34,359 nucleotides of DNA from Clostridia bacterium (lineage in GTDB: Bacteria > Bacillota > Clostridia > Oscillospirales > CAG-272). The stretch is from NCBI GenBank assembly GCA_017532425.1, contig JAFXJH010000021.1:1-34359 (forward strand). The letters run 5' to 3'. Position 1 is the first letter of the stretch. Each line of letters opens with the position of its first letter. The translations under genes were made by a program, and so were the position numbers. Positions 1 to 7,734 of this stretch are shown piece by piece. The notes under the pieces are model-generated. The model did not search any database. It saw nothing but the letters and a program-made list of their open reading frames with translations, and had not been told where the DNA came from.

Positions 1-7
1 GATCCAT
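1..7 (-). CDS. 5' end of a gene running off the left edge
   Basis: Read on the minus strand, an ATG at 7-5 is followed by GAT and the window ends. A strong AAGGAGGAG ribosome binding site lies about 7 nt upstream (near 15-23), and a near-consensus promoter sits 85-110 nt upstream. Only Met-Asp can be read, so no function can be given. Confidence 0.6.
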
Positions 8-40
8 TTTAGGGCTCCTCCTTAAAATAATAGGGTAATA

Positions 41-79
41 TCGGAATGTTCATGCAGAGCATCGCAGCGGACCATTCCG
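41..79 (-). promoter_or_regulatory. Hairpin in the 5' leader of the left-edge gene
   Basis: In the predicted leader, CGGAATG pairs with CATTCCG, and an inner ATGC/GCAT stem sits within the loop. It lies between the promoter at 92-120 and the ribosome binding site near 20. It matches no riboswitch class I recognise and may be only a leader stem-loop. Confidence 0.35.
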
Positions 80-91
80 TCAATCCTTGGT

Positions 92-120
92 ATTATAGCA
101 CATACTTTTTCGTTTTGCAA
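92..120 (-). promoter_or_regulatory. Sigma-A type promoter for the left-edge gene
   Basis: On the minus strand, TTGCAA (120-115), a 17-nt spacer and TATAAT (97-92). Transcription would start near 85, giving a leader of about 80 nt before the ATG at 7. Confidence 0.6.
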
Positions 121-183
121 TACCTTTTTTGAAAAAATTTTAGTTTTTTGCTGCTTTTTAGAATTTATTCAGCTTGCTCGTTC

Positions 184-825
184 TTAATCAACGGGAGCCA
201 AGTGTAGTCTTTCCTTGCGAATCTCGACCGAGCTTGCTATTAAATCAGCGGGAAAATTTTCGCCACCGGAAGCGGTGGTAGAATTAAACCATACGTAAAG
301 GTATTCCTCATCGCTTATTTGCCACTCATATATAATAGCTCCGCTTCCTACATTTTCCCCGTTCGTTCCGAGAATTTCTACGATTTCAGAATATTTCATT
401 CCCTCTTTTATGTCTGACACAGTCAGGGCGCTATTATCTACTGAATCGTCATCTTTGTTATCAGCTTGCATACCAATTATAACAGAGTTAATATGAGCGC
501 GTTGCTCATCGGAAACAATAATACACCTTTGTTTTGTTTCGTCATTGAAAGATCCGTGATCTGTCGAATACTTGATAACACGTCCGTTAAATTCAAAGCA
601 GTAATCGCAATGTGATTTAATAGCACCGGATTCCCAATCACATTTTTCCCATACAGACTTCAAATATTCCGCATGTTCACTTGACAGAATTTTGCCGTTG
701 TCATCCTGTGCATCCAAATAAGTCATTTTTATTTGTGCATCTTTGTCATCGCACGCGGTAAAGCTTAAAAGAAGCATACACAACACAAGCATAAGCGAAA
801 GTGTGGATTTTGTAAGTTTTTTCAT
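184..825 (-). CDS. Predicted lipoprotein with a SmpA/OmlA-like C-terminal domain
   Basis: The 213-aa protein begins with a basic n-region (MKKLTKS), a hydrophobic stretch and a lipobox ending at Cys25, so it should be a lipid-anchored protein on the outer face of the membrane. Residues about 140-200 contain IKEGMKYSEIVEILG followed by an acidic and aromatic strand pattern, which resembles the small SmpA/OmlA (BamE-like) fold common in clostridial lipoproteins. The middle region has no motif I recognise. The start is supported by AAGGAGGAATATCC before the ATG, and an extended -10 promoter lies at 878-886. It appears to be a single-gene unit, transcribed away from the fusion gene at 1164. The substrate or partner is unknown. 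Confidence 0.75.
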   Translation of the reverse strand: MKKLTKSTLSLMLVLCMLLLSFTACDDKDAQIKMTYLDAQDDNGKILSSEHAEYLKSVWEKCDWESGAIKSHCDYCFEFNGRVIKYSTDHGSFNDETKQRCIIVSDEQRAHINSVIIGMQADNKDDDSVDNSALTVSDIKEGMKYSEIVEILGTNGENVGSGAIIYEWQISDEEYLYVWFNSTTASGGENFPADLIASSVEIRKERLHLAPVD

Positions 826-877
826 CGGATATTCCTCCTTGTGACGATATAGTAAAGCGGCATACGTTTACGCATTT

Positions 878-886
878 ATTATACCA
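878..886 (-). promoter_or_regulatory. Extended -10 promoter for the lipoprotein gene
   Basis: The minus strand reads TGGTATAAT, a perfect -10 with the TGn extension. The -35 region at the expected distance is weak (TTAAAA). Confidence 0.5.
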
Positions 887-1057
887 TATTTTCGTCGCTT
901 TTTTAATCACCATAGTATACAAAATCGGCATTCACGTTTTGTGCAAATAAGACAAGCAGCTTACTTATATCATCTGATATGAAACTCATTTTTTCGTACT
1001 ATAATAATATATAATATAAAGCAGGCTTTTTCAAGCGATATTTTGTCAATTATACTA

Positions 1058-1086
1058 TTTACATTACCAATATTTTATGATATAAT
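1058..1086 (+). promoter_or_regulatory. Sigma-A type promoter for the mutase-SPase fusion operon
   Basis: TTTACA at 1058-1063, a 17-nt spacer and TATAAT at 1081-1086. It would give a leader of about 70 nt before the GTG start at 1164. Confidence 0.65.
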
Positions 1087-1163
1087 ATTTTATTATAGGT
1101 TTTTCAGATTAAAGTGGCAAAATTTTTGCCGCAAAGATATATTTTTTTACAGAGGTTATTACC

Positions 1164-3020
1164 GTGAAATATCTTGTAGTTTTATGTGACGGAATGTCAG
1201 ACGAGCCGCTCGAAGCTCTCGGCGGCAAAACACCTATGGAGGCAGCAAACAAGCCTACCATGGACACTCTCGTAAAATCGGCTCTCGTCGGAACGGTGCT
1301 GAACGTGCCCTCCTCTATGAAGCCTGAAAGCGACACCGCAAATCTTGCCGTCCTTTCTTACGATCCGCTTATATATTCAAAGGGCAGAAGCTCTCTCGAG
1401 GCTCTCAGTATGGGGCTTGATATGTCCGAAACGCAGACGGCTATCCGCTGCAACGTAGTTACTCTCTCCGAAGAGGAGGAAAACTACGAGGACAGACATA
1501 TGCTCGACCACAGTGCAGACGAGATATCCTCCGAGGAAGCCGCAGAGCTTATCAAGGCGCTCGACGCAGAGCTCGGAAACGATATGCGTCATTTCCACCC
1601 CGGAGTCAGCTACCGCCACTGTCTTATGTGGGATCACTGTCCCGAGGTGCTTGACTTCGACCGTCCGCACGACATAATCGGTCAGTGCATCAAGGATCAC
1701 CTCCCTGCAGGCGAGGTCGGCGAGGTCTACCGCGATCTTATGAAGCGCAGCTATGACATTCTCGTAAACCATCCGGTAAACGAGGCGCGCCGCGCAAGAG
1801 GCCTGAAGCCTGCAAACTCGATCTGGCTCTGGAGTCCCGCGGTAAAGCCTTCTCTTCCCTCATTCGAGGAAAAATGGAAGAAGCAGGGCTCTGTAATTTC
1901 CGCAGTTGACCTTATAAAGGGTATTGCTATCTGCGCGGGTATGGAATCGATCGACGTTGAAGGTGCTACCGGAAACTACAGAACTAATTATACGGGCAAG
2001 GCAAACGCCGCAATAGATGCATTTGAGCGCGGAAAGGATTTCGTTTACATCCATCTCGAAGCCACCGACGAATGCGGTCACCGCGGTGAGATCGAAAACA
2101 AGGTCTTTGCGATCGAGCAGATCGACCGTCTCGTGCTTACTCCCTGCCTTGAATATCTCAAGTCAAAGGGCGAGCCCTTCAAAATTATGGTCCTTCCCGA
2201 CCATCCCACGCCCATCTGCACACGCACACATTCTCCGAAGCCCGTACCCTTCTTTATTTACAGCTCGGAATACGTTTACAACGGTGCGGAATGCTTCACC
2301 GAAAATTCTGCTCAGGCAACCGAGCTTTACATTCCCGAGGGTCACAATCTTCTCAACATTATGTTCGGAGAAAAAAACGCTCCCATAGACCCCGAAAAGG
2401 ACGCTATAGTCTGGAACCGTTTTGAATCGGAGGAGCCTGCCGAAAGCAAAAAAGCAGGCGGAAGCCGCTCGCTCGGCTCGATGCTCTTTGACTGGATCGA
2501 CGTCATAACGATTTCTCTTGTCGTTGCTATAATGATAATGTCCTTCCTTTTCAGAAATTCACCCGTAATCGGTACGTCTATGCAGCCCACTCTCGATCAG
2601 GGCGACGTTCTTATTATTTCAAGAACTCTTTTTGAACCCGAGCAGGGTGACATCGTCATCATTCAGGAGGAGGGCGAGCCCTGGGAGCCTCTCGTAAAGC
2701 GTATTATCGCGGTCGGCGGTCAGACTATCAAGATAGATTATTCAACCGGACTTGTCTACGTTGACGGTCAGCCTCTTGAAGAGGACTACATCCTTGAGCT
2801 CACGCAGATATTTCAGCACGAGGGCGACTTCTGTGTACCCGACGACGACGGCATCTGGGAAGGCAAGGTGCCCGAGGATCACTTCTTCGTTCTCGGTGAC
2901 AACAGAATAGTATCCAAGGATAGCCGTGCCATCGGCTACGTCAGCAGAAATCAGATAGTCGGAGAGGCTGTATTCCGCATATTTCCTCTAAACTCTGAAA
3001 AGCTCGGAACGCTTGACTGA
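1164..3020 (+). CDS. Fusion of archaeal-type phosphoglycerate mutase (or homoserine kinase homologue) with signal peptidase I
   Basis: One 618-aa reading frame carries two enzymes. Residues 1-400 are an alkaline-phosphatase-superfamily, cofactor-independent phosphoglycerate mutase of the archaeal type: VVLCDG near the start, SDTANL with the likely nucleophile Ser56, and metal-site residues in TDECGH (301-306) and DHPTP plus THSP (346-358). Residues about 405-440 form a charged linker, and 441-463 a single membrane helix. Residues 465-618 are signal peptidase I, with GTSMQPTL (Ser472), LVKRIIAVGG (Lys512) and GDNR...DSRAIG. The topology is coherent: the first domain would be cytoplasmic and the peptidase on the outer face. 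The start is GTG, preceded by AGAGG. No ATG, GTG or TTG with a close ribosome binding site precedes the peptidase part, so a separate lepB is unlikely. Next door are ylqF and rnhB, the usual lepB neighbours. The N-terminal domain might instead be the PGM-like homoserine kinase, since thrC lies downstream. Confidence 0.9.
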   Translation: MKYLVVLCDGMSDEPLEALGGKTPMEAANKPTMDTLVKSALVGTVLNVPSSMKPESDTANLAVLSYDPLIYSKGRSSLEALSMGLDMSETQTAIRCNVVTLSEEEENYEDRHMLDHSADEISSEEAAELIKALDAELGNDMRHFHPGVSYRHCLMWDHCPEVLDFDRPHDIIGQCIKDHLPAGEVGEVYRDLMKRSYDILVNHPVNEARRARGLKPANSIWLWSPAVKPSLPSFEEKWKKQGSVISAVDLIKGIAICAGMESIDVEGATGNYRTNYTGKANAAIDAFERGKDFVYIHLEATDECGHRGEIENKVFAIEQIDRLVLTPCLEYLKSKGEPFKIMVLPDHPTPICTRTHSPKPVPFFIYSSEYVYNGAECFTENSAQATELYIPEGHNLLNIMFGEKNAPIDPEKDAIVWNRFESEEPAESKKAGGSRSLGSMLFDWIDVITISLVVAIMIMSFLFRNSPVIGTSMQPTLDQGDVLIISRTLFEPEQGDIVIIQEEGEPWEPLVKRIIAVGGQTIKIDYSTGLVYVDGQPLEEDYILELTQIFQHEGDFCVPDDDGIWEGKVPEDHFFVLGDNRIVSKDSRAIGYVSRNQIVGEAVFRIFPLNSEKLGTLD

Positions 3021-3066
3021 CCAAAAACATAAAACAACTTCTAAATGAATCAGAAGGAATATAACT

Positions 3067-3936
3067 ATGCCAAGTAACGTAATTCAGTGGTTCCCCGGTC
3101 ATATGGCCAAAACCAAAAGACTTATAACCGAATGCTTACCTCTCGTAGACATCGTTATAGAAATACTCGATGCACGTATTCCGCTGTCATCGCAGAATCC
3201 CGATATAAACAAAATTTGCGCAAACAAGCCGAGACTGGTTATACTGAGTAAAGCAACTCTTGCAGACCCTACGGCTAACGACAAATGGCGCGCTTATTTC
3301 AGACGCTACGGCGGATGTATCGTAGCCGACTTTATGACAGGCTCGGGAATGAATCAGGTAGAGCCTGCCATCCGTGAGATACTTGCCGACAAGATAGCCA
3401 AAAACGAAAACAAGGGTATGGCGGGCAAAGCCATCCGTGCAATGGTCGTCGGAATACCCAACGTAGGCAAATCATCGTTTATAAACCGTTTTTCGGGCAC
3501 TAAAAAGGCAAAGGTCGAGGACCGTCCGGGCGTTACCGTTGACAAGCAATGGGTCAAGGGTCAGGGCGGAATCGAGCTTCTCGATATGCCCGGTGTACTC
3601 TGGCCGAAATTCGAGGACGAGCGCGTCGGAGAAAATCTCGCTATGACCGGCGCTATCAAGGATGCAGTTGTAAACACCGACGAGCTTGCTATCGCTCTTT
3701 GCTCACGCCTCAGAGTTACCGCACCCGAGCTCTTCTGCACAAGATACAAGCTCGGCACGCCCGACGCTATCGAAGACCTCACCGACTTTGAGCTTTTCGA
3801 GCTTGTCGGAAGAAAGCGCGGATTCCTTATCTCGGGCGGAGAAATAGACTACGAGCGCACCTCAAGGATCCTTCTTGACGAATTCCGCGGTGCAAAGATA
3901 GGCCGCATTTCGCTTGAGCTTCCCGAACAGTTTTAA
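3067..3936 (+). CDS. ylqF: Ribosome biogenesis GTPase YlqF/RbgA
   Basis: The 289-aa protein is a circularly permuted GTPase that acts late in 50S subunit assembly. The N-terminal signature IQWFPGHMAK is intact. In permuted order, the G4 position comes first (61-64), followed by G1 GIPNVGKSS (129-137), the TxxD-like switch region with PGVT (154-157) and G3 DMPG (173-176). The C-terminal helical RNA-binding part, with a late GRISLE, is present. The length is normal for the family. The G4 motif reads SKAT rather than NKxD, which is unusual because that motif gives guanine specificity. The gene is the second of the lepB-like/ylqF/rnhB/yraN block, 46 nt behind the fusion gene, with AGAAGGAATAT before the ATG. 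Confidence 0.92.
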   Translation: MPSNVIQWFPGHMAKTKRLITECLPLVDIVIEILDARIPLSSQNPDINKICANKPRLVILSKATLADPTANDKWRAYFRRYGGCIVADFMTGSGMNQVEPAIREILADKIAKNENKGMAGKAIRAMVVGIPNVGKSSFINRFSGTKKAKVEDRPGVTVDKQWVKGQGGIELLDMPGVLWPKFEDERVGENLAMTGAIKDAVVNTDELAIALCSRLRVTAPELFCTRYKLGTPDAIEDLTDFELFELVGRKRGFLISGGEIDYERTSRILLDEFRGAKIGRISLELPEQF

Positions 3937-3954
3937 AAATACACGGAGGAAATT

Positions 3955-4554
3955 ATGCCCTCTTACGAATACGAAAACAAGTACCTTTCCGAAGGCTTTA
4001 CCTGCATTGAGGGTACGGATGAGGCAGGCAGAGGTCCGCTTGCGGGTCCTGTTTGCGCGGCCGCTGTAATACTTCCCGTCGGTCTTGAGATCGAAGGACT
4101 TAACGATTCCAAAAAGATATCCGAAAAAAAGCGCGATATGCTTTTTGATATCATATGTGAAAAGGCGATATCCTACGGCATCGCTTACGCAAGCGTCGAA
4201 GAGATCGACGAGCTTAACATTCTTAACGCCTCACAGCTTGCTATGCGCCGCGCTGTCGATATGCTCACTCCCCACCCCGACCTCGTTATCGTTGACGGAA
4301 ATATAGCAAGGGGATTTGACTGTAAGGCGGTCACACTAATAAAAGGCGACTCGCTATCCATGTCGGTTGCCGCAGCTTCTATCCTTGCAAAAGTCAGCCG
4401 TGACAGAGTATGTATGGAGCTTGACAAGCAGTATCCCGAATATATGCTCGCACAGCACAAGGGCTACAGCACGAAGCTTCATATGGATCTTGTACGCAAA
4501 TACGGTCCTTCTCCCATTCACAGAAAAACCTTTCTTAAATTCTTAAACAAATAA
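3955..4554 (+). CDS. rnhB: Ribonuclease HII
   Basis: This 199-aa enzyme removes RNA from RNA-DNA hybrids and single misincorporated ribonucleotides. The signature GTDEAGRGPLAG supplies the first two acidic ligands (Asp22, Glu23), VIVDGN supplies Asp113, and AAASILAKVSRD is the conserved block that follows the last acidic residue. The C-terminal HKGYSTKLHMDLVRKYGPS with IHRKTF is typical. The length is normal. It starts 18 nt after ylqF with CACGGAGGAAATT upstream, and its stop lies 1 nt before yraN. Confidence 0.95.
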   Translation: MPSYEYENKYLSEGFTCIEGTDEAGRGPLAGPVCAAAVILPVGLEIEGLNDSKKISEKKRDMLFDIICEKAISYGIAYASVEEIDELNILNASQLAMRRAVDMLTPHPDLVIVDGNIARGFDCKAVTLIKGDSLSMSVAAASILAKVSRDRVCMELDKQYPEYMLAQHKGYSTKLHMDLVRKYGPSPIHRKTFLKFLNK

Positions 4555-4555
4555 T

Positions 4556-4957
4556 ATGGCTGAAAATTCTGCAAAATCAAACCGCTCGCTCGGACGTGCG
4601 GGAGAATCTATCGCCTGCGACTATCTTATCAAAAACGGATTTCAAATAATAAAGAAAAATTACACGATCCGCGGCGGAGAAATAGATATAGTCGCCGAAA
4701 ATGAAAAATACATCATTTTTGTAGAAGTGAAAACGAGAAGCGCGGGATATTCCATAGAAAAATACGGGCGCGGTGCTTCTGCAGTAAACAGCGCAAAGAA
4801 GGAGCATCTTCTCTTTGCCGTGAAGAGCTATCTGAGAACATTTCCGTCCGAAAAGAAGCCGCGCATCGACGTTATTGAGATCACTCTTGAGAATTTCGAC
4901 GGCTGTGTTGCTTCGAAAATATCCCACTATCCGAATGCATTCGGTGACAGCCGTTAA
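4556..4957 (+). CDS. yraN: YraN/UPF0102 family nuclease-fold protein
   Basis: The 133-aa protein has the family pattern GRAGESIACDYL, then GGEIDIVAEN and FVEVKTR, which together form the D/E...ExK core of a Holliday-junction-resolvase-like fold. The biochemical role of the family is not settled. It begins 1 nt after the rnhB stop, and no Shine-Dalgarno sequence is visible in front of its ATG, so translation is probably coupled to rnhB. Placement after rnhB is a common bacterial arrangement and supports the call. Confidence 0.9.
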   Translation: MAENSAKSNRSLGRAGESIACDYLIKNGFQIIKKNYTIRGGEIDIVAENEKYIIFVEVKTRSAGYSIEKYGRGASAVNSAKKEHLLFAVKSYLRTFPSEKKPRIDVIEITLENFDGCVASKISHYPNAFGDSR

Positions 4958-4986
4958 AATCTATTATCACAAGGGAGCTTATTTAT

Positions 4987-5883
4987 ATGAAATTCTTTGA
5001 TCTTCACTGTGACACGCTTGCCGAGATATACGCTAAAAAGGAATCGCTTCTTTCGAACACCTGCAACATATCTCTTGACCTTACGAATAATTTTGAAAAA
5101 TACACGCAGGTGCTTGCCGTATGGAGCAATCCAAAGCGCACCGACGACGAGCTTTATGACAATTTCTTTGCCACGCTTTCGCATTTTAAAAGCACGTCCT
5201 TCCCTCTTCCCGACAATTTTTCTTACATACTTGCAGTCGAGGGCGGAAATCTTATAGGTCACGACCTTTCGAGAATCGACCGTCTTTTTGAGAGCGGAGT
5301 ACGTATTTTCACCCCCGTATGGAGCGACGTCACTCAGATAGGCGGAGCCTTCAACACAGACGTAGGGCTCACCGAGCTTGGGAAAGACGCTGTAAAGCGC
5401 TGTCTTGAGCTTGGGATCGTCCCCGACGTATCGCACTCGTCCGACAAGGGATTTTTCGATATTGCCGAGCTCTCCGAGTCCTTCGGAAAGCCCTTTATCG
5501 CCAGTCATTCAAACTCCCGCGCGGTATGCAACCATATGAGAAATCTTACCGACGAAATGGCAAAGGTCATAATAGACGCCCGCGGACTTATCGGTATCTC
5601 TATGTTTTCCTTCCACATAAGCGAAAAGGAAAACCCGGCAATAGATGATATTTACCGTCACGTTGAGCATTATCTGTCTATCGGATGCGAGGACGTTTTA
5701 TCATTCGGCGGAGACCTTGACGGCACAAACGACGTTATGCCCGAGGGAGTACGCAGGATAAACGATTTTGAAAAGATCTGTGATTACCTCAGCAAAAAGC
5801 TTCCCGAAAGCACGGTAAACAAGATAATGTTTGAAAATGCAAACAGCTTTTTTGAAAGAAACGGCATAATACCGCAAAAATAA
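4987..5883 (+). CDS. Membrane dipeptidase, peptidase family M19
   Basis: The 298-aa zinc dipeptidase is of the renal-dipeptidase type and hydrolyses dipeptides, including ones with a D-residue at the C-terminal side. The amidohydrolase barrel shows HCD at 7-9 (His7, Asp9), a bridging Glu85 in AVEGG, His150 in VPDVSHSS, His174 in ASHSNSR, and a C-terminal GGDLDG. No signal peptide is visible, so it should act in the cytoplasm. The start is supported by AAGGGAG. It sits 29 nt after yraN and 49 nt before thrC, probably in the same transcript, although no functional link to its neighbours is obvious. Confidence 0.9.
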   Translation: MKFFDLHCDTLAEIYAKKESLLSNTCNISLDLTNNFEKYTQVLAVWSNPKRTDDELYDNFFATLSHFKSTSFPLPDNFSYILAVEGGNLIGHDLSRIDRLFESGVRIFTPVWSDVTQIGGAFNTDVGLTELGKDAVKRCLELGIVPDVSHSSDKGFFDIAELSESFGKPFIASHSNSRAVCNHMRNLTDEMAKVIIDARGLIGISMFSFHISEKENPAIDDIYRHVEHYLSIGCEDVLSFGGDLDGTNDVMPEGVRRINDFEKICDYLSKKLPESTVNKIMFENANSFFERNGIIPQK

Positions 5884-5932
5884 ACCAAGTATATTACATG
5901 ATATTAACTGAAAATATCGAAAGGATAACAAA

Positions 5933-7408
5933 ATGAACTACATAAGCACAAGAGGTCAGAGCGCACCCGTAAGTGCCGCTATGGCAATAAAGCAAGGAAT
6001 CGCACCCGACGGCGGTCTTTATATGCCCGAGAGCATTCCCACTCTAAGCGAAGACACGTTAAAGGAGCTCTGCTCTCTTTCCTACAGCGAAAGAGCCGCA
6101 AAAATTATGTCGATGTTTCTCACAGACTACACCTACGACGAGCTTCTTTCCGACTGCAAGGAGGCATACGGCGACAATTTTGACGGCTATGCCGCTCCCG
6201 TTGTAAGCGTTGGCGAAAACGCAAGAGTCCTTGAGCTCTGGCACGGTCCTACCTGTGCATTCAAGGATATGGCACTTCAGATAATGCCCCGTCTTCTCTC
6301 ACGCGCGCTTGTAAAAACGGGCGAGGAGCGCACTGCTCTTATTCTCGTTGCAACCTCGGGCGACACGGGCAAGGCCGCACTTGAAGGCTACCGCGACGTT
6401 GAAAGAACTAAAATATCGGTCTACTATCCCGTAAACGGAGTAAGCCGTGCGCAGAAGCTTCAGATGACCACTCAGGAGGGCTCTAACGTAAACGTATGCG
6501 CAATAAACGGAAACTTTGACGACGCACAGAGCGGCGTCAAGAAGATCTTCGGTGACTCGGATTTTGCCGCAGAGCTTGACGCAAAGGGTTATTTCCTCTC
6601 GAGTGCAAACTCTATAAACTGGGGCAGACTTGTTCCGCAGACCGTTTATTACATCTCCGCTTGGTGCGATCTCTGCAACAAGGGGGACATCGCATTCGGC
6701 GAAAAGATCGACGTTTGTGTTCCTACCGGAAACTTCGGCAACATTCTTGCCGCATATATCACCAAGCTTATGGGACTTCCCGTCGGAAGATTCATCTGTG
6801 CATCCAACTCAAACAACGTACTCACCGACTTCTTCAAGACGGGTACGTACGATCGCAACAGAGATTTCCACGTAACGATCTCCCCCTCGATGGACATACT
6901 TATTTCGAGCAATCTCGAAAGACTTATCTTCCTTGCCGCAGGAGCGGAAAAGACGAAGGAATATATGGCTTCTCTTGCCAAAGACGGAAAATACACTCTC
7001 GACGCCGATGATTACGCGAAGATCGCCGCCGAGTTTGAAGGCTATTTCACGTCCGAGGATGAGTGCCGTGCCGAGATAAAGTCGGTATTCGACCGCCACT
7101 CTTATCTCGTTGACACGCACACCGCAGTTGCCCTTTCCGCCGCTGAGCGCTATATGAACGATACCTCTGCAAAATGCAAGATTGTCGTAGCCTCTACCGC
7201 AAGCCCCTACAAGTTCGCTTCCTCTGTCGCAGGAGCACTCGGACTTGAAGTTTGCGATGACGATGCAAAAGTCTTTGAAACGCTCAGCAAGTACACGAGC
7301 ACAAAGATCCCTTCTCAGCTTTCCGACGTTCTCACCAAGGAAATACGCTTCAAGACAGTTATCGACCCCGAGGATATGAAAGCCTCTGTAATCGATTTTA
7401 TTTCTTAA
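5933..7408 (+). CDS. thrC: Threonine synthase
   Basis: The 491-aa PLP enzyme converts O-phosphohomoserine to threonine. The N-terminus is typical of the family (STRGQ, then APDGGLYMPE). The PLP lysine is Lys111 in GPTCAFKDMALQ, and VATSGDTGKAAL is the phosphate-binding loop. Its length matches the longer bacterial and fungal ThrC form. It has AAAGGATAA upstream. No dedicated promoter is apparent in the 49-nt gap, so it may be read through from the dipeptidase gene. Its presence downstream of the PGM-like domain raises the question of whether that domain supplies phosphohomoserine. Confidence 0.95.
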   Translation: MNYISTRGQSAPVSAAMAIKQGIAPDGGLYMPESIPTLSEDTLKELCSLSYSERAAKIMSMFLTDYTYDELLSDCKEAYGDNFDGYAAPVVSVGENARVLELWHGPTCAFKDMALQIMPRLLSRALVKTGEERTALILVATSGDTGKAALEGYRDVERTKISVYYPVNGVSRAQKLQMTTQEGSNVNVCAINGNFDDAQSGVKKIFGDSDFAAELDAKGYFLSSANSINWGRLVPQTVYYISAWCDLCNKGDIAFGEKIDVCVPTGNFGNILAAYITKLMGLPVGRFICASNSNNVLTDFFKTGTYDRNRDFHVTISPSMDILISSNLERLIFLAAGAEKTKEYMASLAKDGKYTLDADDYAKIAAEFEGYFTSEDECRAEIKSVFDRHSYLVDTHTAVALSAAERYMNDTSAKCKIVVASTASPYKFASSVAGALGLEVCDDDAKVFETLSKYTSTKIPSQLSDVLTKEIRFKTVIDPEDMKASVIDFIS

Positions 7409-7432
7409 GTTGGGATTTCCCCAAAAAAACCA

Positions 7433-7490
7433 GTAAGGAAACTTTTTAAAAAAAGTTTCCTTACAACCTTCAAAAACTTTACTGAAGGAA
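7433..7490. repeat. Long hairpin plus AAAACTTTACT module, copy 1
   Basis: A perfect 15-bp inverted repeat (7433-7447 and 7450-7464, 2-nt loop) is followed at 7471 by CAAAAACTTTACTGAA. The same pairing of a hairpin with this module occurs at 22146-22200 and 34024-34080. The hairpin has no trailing U-tract but might still end thrC transcripts. Confidence 0.7.
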
Positions 7491-7508
7491 AATAGTTATT
7501 GCTATATA

Positions 7509-7597
7509 CGAAGGGAGCAGTTTGCGGTTTTGCGGTAGCAAAATGCACACGGCTGTGTGCAAGCGAAACTGCCAAGCGACGCTTTGCGTCGGTTTTA
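7509..7597. repeat. 89-bp structured direct repeat, copy 1
   Basis: The copy differs from 7646-7734 at three positions. It folds on paper into an outer GCAGTTT/AAACTGC stem that encloses two hairpins (TTTTGC/GCAAAA and GCACAC/GTGTGC), followed by a CGACGC/GCGTCG hairpin, giving a cloverleaf-like outline. Confidence 0.85.
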
Positions 7598-7603
7598 CTT
7601 CGT

Positions 7604-7631
7604 AGGGAGCTCTCACAAAGGGCGAGCCTAA
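7604..7631 (-). repeat. Short module shared with 34265-34290, inverted
   Basis: On the minus strand this reads TTAGGCTCGCCC and ends in GAGAGCTCC, matching 34265-34290 with two mismatches over 26 nt. It sits between the two 89-bp repeats, so the repeat blocks look like mosaics of reusable pieces. Confidence 0.6.
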
Positions 7632-7645
7632 AATCCAACTTCATC

Positions 7646-7734
7646 CGAAGGGCGCAGTTTGCGGTTTTGCGATAGCAAAATGCACACGGCTGTGTGCAAG
7701 CGAAACTGCCAAACGACGCTTTGCGTCGGTTTTA
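7646..7734. repeat. 89-bp structured direct repeat, copy 2
   Basis: This second copy keeps every stem of copy 1. Its last three bases are the stop codon of the DUF1540 gene on the minus strand, so the repeat directly abuts and terminates that reading frame. Confidence 0.85.

Larger units (their letters stand above)
826..1163. other. Divergent intergenic region carrying two promoters
   Basis: This 338-bp AT-rich gap separates the lipoprotein (minus) from the fusion gene (plus) and holds one promoter for each. A small hairpin, ATATCA-TC-TGATAT, lies at 967-980. I see no coding sequence or structured RNA that I recognise. Confidence 0.6.
7409..7731. other. Repeat-filled gap after thrC
   Basis: No gene is supported in this gap. 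It contains a long hairpin, one copy of the AAAACTTTACTGAA module, and two direct copies of an 89-bp structured repeat. Between those copies lies a module that reappears in inverted orientation at 34265-34290. Confidence 0.7.

Noticed and set aside
2441..3020. A separate lepB gene starting inside the fusion
   Set aside because: The GGAGGAG at 2429-2435 is 44 nt from the next ATG, and no ATG, GTG or TTG has a close ribosome binding site, so an independent start is not supported.
7509..7597. tRNA gene suggested by the cloverleaf-like fold
   Set aside because: There is no T-loop consensus, no recognisable anticodon arm and no 7-bp acceptor stem of the right spacing.
7509..7734. CRISPR array
   Set aside because: Only two long copies are present, with no regular short spacers and no cas genes.
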